Assembly (NCBI RefSeq): GCF_009617755.1
Contig: NZ_BGZH01000001.1
Span: 2,170,001-2,234,000 of the forward strand
From: Marinobacter salsuginis
GTDB taxonomy: Bacteria > Pseudomonadota > Gammaproteobacteria > Pseudomonadales > Oleiphilaceae
Direction of reading: 5' to 3'
DNA length: 64,000 nt
The position numbers and the translations under genes are program-made. Positions 61,080 to 64,000 of the stretch are shown one piece after another. The number at the start of each line of letters is the position of its first letter. Position 1 is the stretch's first letter. The notes under the pieces are model-generated. The model was given only the letters and a program-made list of their open reading frames with translations. It had not been told where the DNA came from and did no database searches.

Positions 61080-61928
61080 TCAGTTGGTACGGGCCAGGGC
61101 AGCGTCGTTGTAGGTTTCCGCAACCTTGCGCTTGGGCGCGGTGCGCACATGGGTGGTGTAGAGGGTCAGGCCGGTAAAGGCGAGGCCGCCAACCAGGTTA
61201 CCGAGAACGGTGGGAATCTCGTTCCACCACAGGTAGTCCATCACCGAGAACTCGCCGCCCATGATGATGGCAGACGGGAACAGGAACATGTTCACGATGG
61301 AGTGCTCGAAACCCATGAAGAAGAACAGCATGATGGGCATCCACATAGCCAGTACCTTGCCACTGACGCTGGTGGAAATCATGGCGCCAACCACGCCCAT
61401 GGAGACCATCCAGTTGCACAGCATGCCGCGAATGAAAATGGTGGCCCAGCCGGCAGCACCGAACTCCGCGTAGCCAAGCGTGCGCGCTTCACCAACACTG
61501 GCGATCTTCGCGCCAACGGCACCGGGATCGGTATTGAAACCGTAGGTGAAGATAAACGCCATCATGAAGGCGACGGTCAGTGCGCCGCCCAGGTTGCCAA
61601 GGAATACCCAACCCCAGTTGCGCAGTATGGCTGCCGGGGTCACTCCGGGGCGTTTATCAAGCAATGCAAGGGGCGTGAGCATGAACACGCCGGTCAGCAG
61701 GTCGAAGCCCATCAGGTAAAGCATGCAAAAGCCGATCGGGAACAGGATGGCGCCGATCAGGAACACGCCGGTCTCGACCGCTACGGTAATGGCAAACGCG
61801 GCAGCCAGCGCCAGAATGGCGCCCGCCATAAAGGCCCGAATCAGTGTGTCCCGCGTTGACATGTAGATCTTGGATTCGCCGGCGTCGACCATTTTGGTGA
61901 CGAACTCCGAAGGCACGATGTAAGACAT
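61080..61928 (-). CDS. Formate/nitrite transporter (FNT) family channel
   Basis: The 282-residue inner-membrane protein has six to eight hydrophobic segments and FNT features: IGAILFPIGFCMLYLMGFDL and LTGVFMLTPLALLDKR (the first conserved loop), NWGWVFLGNLGGALTVAF, then IFIRGMLCNWMVSMGVVGAM and FFFMGFEHSIVNMFLFPSAI. In this nitrogen setting NirC-like nitrite transport is the probable role. AGGGGAAAC precedes its ATG. It heads a two-gene operon with the kinase/phosphatase, behind a sigma-54 promoter and leader terminator. Confidence 0.9.
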   Translation of the reverse strand: MSYIVPSEFVTKMVDAGESKIYMSTRDTLIRAFMAGAILALAAAFAITVAVETGVFLIGAILFPIGFCMLYLMGFDLLTGVFMLTPLALLDKRPGVTPAAILRNWGWVFLGNLGGALTVAFMMAFIFTYGFNTDPGAVGAKIASVGEARTLGYAEFGAAGWATIFIRGMLCNWMVSMGVVGAMISTSVSGKVLAMWMPIMLFFFMGFEHSIVNMFLFPSAIIMGGEFSVMDYLWWNEIPTVLGNLVGGLAFTGLTLYTTHVRTAPKRKVAETYNDAALARTN

Positions 61929-61975
61929 AATGTTTCCCCTGACTTCTCTCGGATGGCCGGACTTTTCAAGCGGCC

Positions 61976-62029
61976 AAAAAAAACGGCGGTACCCGGTGCC
62001 TGCAATTTGCAGGTGCGAGTAGACGCCGT
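61976..62029 (-). promoter_or_regulatory. Leader terminator of the FNT/kinase operon
   Basis: On the minus strand ACGGCG / CGCCGT closes a 54-base structure with inner CCTGC / GCAGG and ends in eight Ts (61976-61983), 48 bases before the start codon. Upstream, AGAC / GTCU closes GACGGC (G at 4 but not A at 1), so the ANTAR-type hairpin is only partly matched here. Confidence 0.65.
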
Positions 62030-62088
62030 CGTCTGAATGAATCTGTCGCTGTGAGCAGAACCGACATTGGTTCCGCTAACCGAGTGGG

Positions 62089-62104
62089 TGCAGAGACTGT
62101 GCCA
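62089..62104 (-). promoter_or_regulatory. Sigma-54 promoter of the FNT/kinase operon
   Basis: TGGCACA-GTCT-CTGCA has GG and GC exactly ten bases apart and near-consensus elements. The start point would lie around 62077, so the leader terminator is transcribed first. Confidence 0.75.
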
Positions 62105-62201
62105 GCTTGGCGGTCTGCCGGGGAAAACGGATGTAAATCAAAAGGGTAACGTTCTGAGAGGGATGTCGCGCGAAGCGGGTGAAGACGCGATTGCTGATCC
62201 G

Positions 62202-62220
62202 ACGCACCCGATCGGTGCGT
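62202..62220. promoter_or_regulatory. NtrC-type enhancer site
   Basis: ACGCACC-CGATC-GGTGCGT is a perfect 7-bp inverted repeat around five bases and contains the NtrC core GCACC-N5-GGTGC. It lies about 100 bases upstream of the -12/-24 box at 62089-62104, the usual enhancer distance. Confidence 0.65.
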
Positions 62221-62263
62221 GAATGGTTAAGGCTGCTGCAACCTGGCGCAGCCATGGCGAGGC

Positions 62264-63028
62264 TCAGCGAAGGCTGAAGCGCACTGGCAAGGCGTAGCGG
62301 AATTTTTGTCCGGCAATCTCGTCGGGTACCTCAGGCAGGGGTGCTGCCTGCTCCAGCATGGCCAGTGCCGACTCGTCCAGAAGCTGGTGTCCGGAGCTGG
62401 TTCTCAGGCTGTGGGCGATCAGCGAGCCATCCCTCTGGAATTCGAACACTATGACAGGAGTGCCTTCCTGACCCAGGCGCCTTGCCCGTCGGGGATATTC
62501 ATAATACCGGGCAAGGTGGCGGCTGAGCCTGGACAGGTAATTGTCCACTTCTGATTTGACGCCAGCGTTCTGCAATGGAACGGTCGCCTGCGATTGTTGC
62601 TCCGTTGCGGTTTCTGCCGGCTCACCGCTCGGTGCTTGCGCTTCGGCGGTCTCTGGCTCGGGCGTGGGTTCCGCTACCGGCTGAGGTTCCGGCGCTGGCT
62701 CAGGTTTCGGCTCAGGTTCAGGTTCAGGTTCAGGTTCAGGTTCTGGCTCTGGCTCTGGCTCCAGCTCTGGTTTTGGTTCTGGTTCTGGTTCTGGTACTGG
62801 TTTGGGTTCCGGTTGGGGTTCGGGTTCTGCCTTTGGCGCAGCCTCGGGTTTCGGCGCGGTTTCACCGGCCAGCTTTATGCGAATAGCGGGCGCCGTATTG
62901 ACCGCGGATTCGCCCAAAGTGTTGAGCTCCACCGTCTTTTCGGGAGACGCGAACACCAGGGCGACAAGAGTGATCATGAATGCCAGCAGCAAGAGTGCCC
63001 ACCGGAAGGGCGGTTGTTGCGGCATCAT
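62264..63028 (-). CDS. TonB-family energy transducer
   Basis: The 254-residue protein has an N-terminal membrane anchor ([20 protein letters not shown]), a long Pro-Glu/Pro-Lys spanning region (residues about 65-130, many EP and KP dipeptides), and a C-terminal TonB-like domain ([40 protein letters not shown]). It carries energy from the inner-membrane ExbB/ExbD complex to outer-membrane receptors. The ATG overlaps the ExbD stop by four bases. It is the last gene of an exbB-exbD-exbD-tonB operon. Confidence 0.9.
   Translation of the reverse strand: MMPQQPPFRWALLLLAFMITLVALVFASPEKTVELNTLGESAVNTAPAIRIKLAGETAPKPEAAPKAEPEPQPEPKPVPEPEPEPKPELEPEPEPEPEPEPEPEPEPKPEPAPEPQPVAEPTPEPETAEAQAPSGEPAETATEQQSQATVPLQNAGVKSEVDNYLSRLSRHLARYYEYPRRARRLGQEGTPVIVFEFQRDGSLIAHSLRTSSGHQLLDESALAMLEQAAPLPEVPDEIAGQKFRYALPVRFSLR
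62695..62822 (+). repeat. Hexanucleotide repeat tract in the TonB gene
   Basis: On the plus strand units of GGTTCA, GGTTCT or GGCTCT are repeated many times, encoding EP/KP dipeptides on the minus strand. Hexamer units keep the frame when the copy number changes. Confidence 0.85.
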
Positions 63029-63435
63029 TGGCCAGGCTCCGTCAACAACAGAATATCCTTGTATCCGGCTTCCTCAAGCAACCGGAACAGTGTCTCCAGG
63101 TCCGCCATGGTGATTCGTTCTGCAGCGGCGATTTTCAGGGGCTGCTCTTCGCCAGGTTTTGGCAGTCTGGCAACCAGGGAGTCCCTGTCGAGTAGCTCGC
63201 CGTTCACTTTCCACTCGCCCTCGGCACTGACAATCATGTCTGCGTGGGGCGACTGCCGGTCCTCCGCCTGCTGCGTGGCAGGTAATTCCGGAAGTGGGTC
63301 ATCGGTCAGTTGGCCGGCAACAATGAAAAACATGAGCAGCAGAAACACAAGGTTGATCAACGGCAGAAGTGCATCTTCCACACGTTCCATCAAGGTTTTG
63401 CCGGAGGTAAACGGAGGTGGAACCAGATCGCTCAT
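63025..63435 (-). CDS. exbD: ExbD/TolR family protein
   Basis: The 136-residue protein has one N-terminal membrane helix ([20 protein letters not shown]) carrying the ExbD proton-path region, though the usual Asp is replaced by Asn (LINLVF), which is notable. A periplasmic domain follows. It forms the motor with ExbB and a second ExbD, overlapping the upstream exbD gene's stop by four bases and the TonB start by four. Confidence 0.85.
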   Translation of the reverse strand: MSDLVPPPFTSGKTLMERVEDALLPLINLVFLLLMFFIVAGQLTDDPLPELPATQQAEDRQSPHADMIVSAEGEWKVNGELLDRDSLVARLPKPGEEQPLKIAAAERITMADLETLFRLLEEAGYKDILLLTEPGQ

Positions 63436-63827
63436 GGTGTTGTTGCGTTCGTCCGCTTCCAGTGGCTGTCGATACCCTGGTCAACCAGGCTGCTGAGCAC
63501 CCGGGTGAAGGCTCCCAGCGGTGTGTCGCCGGTTGTTGCGAGGTTTACTTCGGTAATACCGGCGTTGCCCAGCTCGGTCATGAGCTGGTCGAGGGCCATG
63601 GCCTGTCCCTGCCACTGCACCTTGCCATTGGCAGTCACTGTCAGCTCGGGCAGCGGCTCGCCAGTGATCGGGCTGCGGTTCGAGGTGTTGTTGGCCAGCT
63701 CCAGGTAATCCACGGGCAGTAGCCGGGTGGTCAGCATAAAGAACACCAGAAGTATGAACACCACATCAATCAGAGGCGTAATCCGGATCGGAATCGGACG
63801 ACTTGGTCTCGGTTCAACCAGTTGCAT
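63432..63827 (-). CDS. exbD: ExbD/TolR family protein (second copy)
   Basis: The 131-residue protein starts MQLVEPRPSRPIPIRITPLI and has the membrane helix with the conserved Asp: PLIDVVFILLVFFMLTTRLL. A periplasmic domain with ELTVTANGKVQWQGQAM follows. It overlaps the partial ExbB gene by 14 bases. The two ExbD proteins differ at the motor aspartate (PLID here, PLIN in the next gene), suggesting a heteromeric stator. Confidence 0.88.
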   Translation of the reverse strand: MQLVEPRPSRPIPIRITPLIDVVFILLVFFMLTTRLLPVDYLELANNTSNRSPITGEPLPELTVTANGKVQWQGQAMALDQLMTELGNAGITEVNLATTGDTPLGAFTRVLSSLVDQGIDSHWKRTNATTP

Positions 63828-63999
63828 GGGCGAATCGCTGACCCCGGACGGTTGAATAGCGATCAGGCTCCTCGCTGGTTGTCTCTGTATCAAGCTGTTG
63901 CGCCGGAGACTGGTACGACGTGTCTGCGGCCTCCAGAGTCTGCTCCGGCACGATATGCAGAACTGAAACCAGGGTGCTGTTGATGGTCTTGTGGATGCG
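63814..63999 (-). CDS. exbB: ExbB/TolQ family protein, C-terminal end (partial)
   Basis: The last 61 residues of a gene entering from the right edge. They read KTINSTLVSVLHIVPEQTLE with a hydrophilic tail (EEPDRYSTVRGQRFAHATG) to a TGA at 63814-63816. The gene order with exbD makes ExbB the natural identity, but no diagnostic motif falls in this part. It overlaps the start of the following exbD by 14 bases. Confidence 0.65.
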   Translation of the reverse strand, partial: RIHKTINSTLVSVLHIVPEQTLEAADTSYQSPAQQLDTETTSEEPDRYSTVRGQRFAHATG

Positions 64000-64000
64000 G

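Noticed and set aside
62695..62822. Possible CRISPR-like array
   Set aside because: The repeats are contiguous hexamers without spacers and encode EP/KP dipeptides in frame.

Overview
The window looks like the chromosome of a marine gammaproteobacterium of the genus Marinobacter. DNA is moderately GC-rich and gene-dense. The strongest taxonomic sign is a 455-residue wax ester synthase (37440-38807) that closely resembles the enzyme I remember from Marinobacter hydrocarbonoclasticus. An ectoine-type osmolyte locus, a ferric-iron ABC transporter and assimilatory nitrate genes also fit a marine aerobe. I see no rRNA, tRNA, CRISPR array, transposase or prophage.

Layout. 1-10058: housekeeping and conserved genes (LOG hydrolase, spermidine-synthase-like protein, ankyrin protein, PEBP, LpxH-like phosphoesterase), a ferric iron importer in three separate transcription units (permease 3980-5692, ATPase 5689-6816, binding protein 7010-8032), a TVP38 membrane protein and an ADP-ribosylglycohydrolase. 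10380-16167: an unexplained same-strand cluster (TVP38/flavin-disulfide-reductase fusion, radical SAM enzyme, sodium:solute symporter, metallophosphatase). 16254-20937: ectA, ectB and the ectoine-type aspartate kinase without ectC, then an RpoS-like sigma factor. 20971-23766: small conserved genes, tag, a phosphopantetheinyl transferase and pdxH. 24000-36656: signalling and envelope genes (MHYT protein, AsmA-like DUF748 protein, active diguanylate cyclase, stomatin/NfeD pair, SDR, AraC regulator). 37023-43241: TM2 protein, wax ester synthase, RND pump. 43367-55849: nitrate assimilation. 55833-59063: SprT-like protein, an AbiEi-type regulator beside BrnT/BrnA, and a lone Hcp with a lipoprotein. 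59278-61928: formate/nitrite channel and kinase/phosphatase. 62264-64000: ExbB-ExbD-ExbD-TonB.

The most informative finding is a nitrogen regulon. Four transcription units (the reductase/nirBD operon, nrtABD, the nitrate reductase gene, and the channel/kinase operon) each have a sigma-54 promoter of the GG-N10-GC type and a leader hairpin resembling an intrinsic terminator just before the first gene. In three of the four leaders a small hairpin with a hexaloop carrying A at position 1 and G at position 4 overlaps the terminator's 5' arm. The regulator expected to read such RNA, a NIT-ANTAR protein (NasR type), is encoded inside the cluster at 48091-49386. A near-perfect NtrC site lies about 100 bp upstream of the channel promoter. 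The inferred logic is NtrC/sigma-54 initiation when nitrogen is short and NasR antitermination when nitrate or nitrite is present.

The second notable feature is a family of six extragenic long-stem hairpins with a conserved 21-base loop (only copy b differs, by one base) and arms that differ between copies while staying self-complementary. Two pairs are inverted, and one copy sits inside the nirB-nirD operon.
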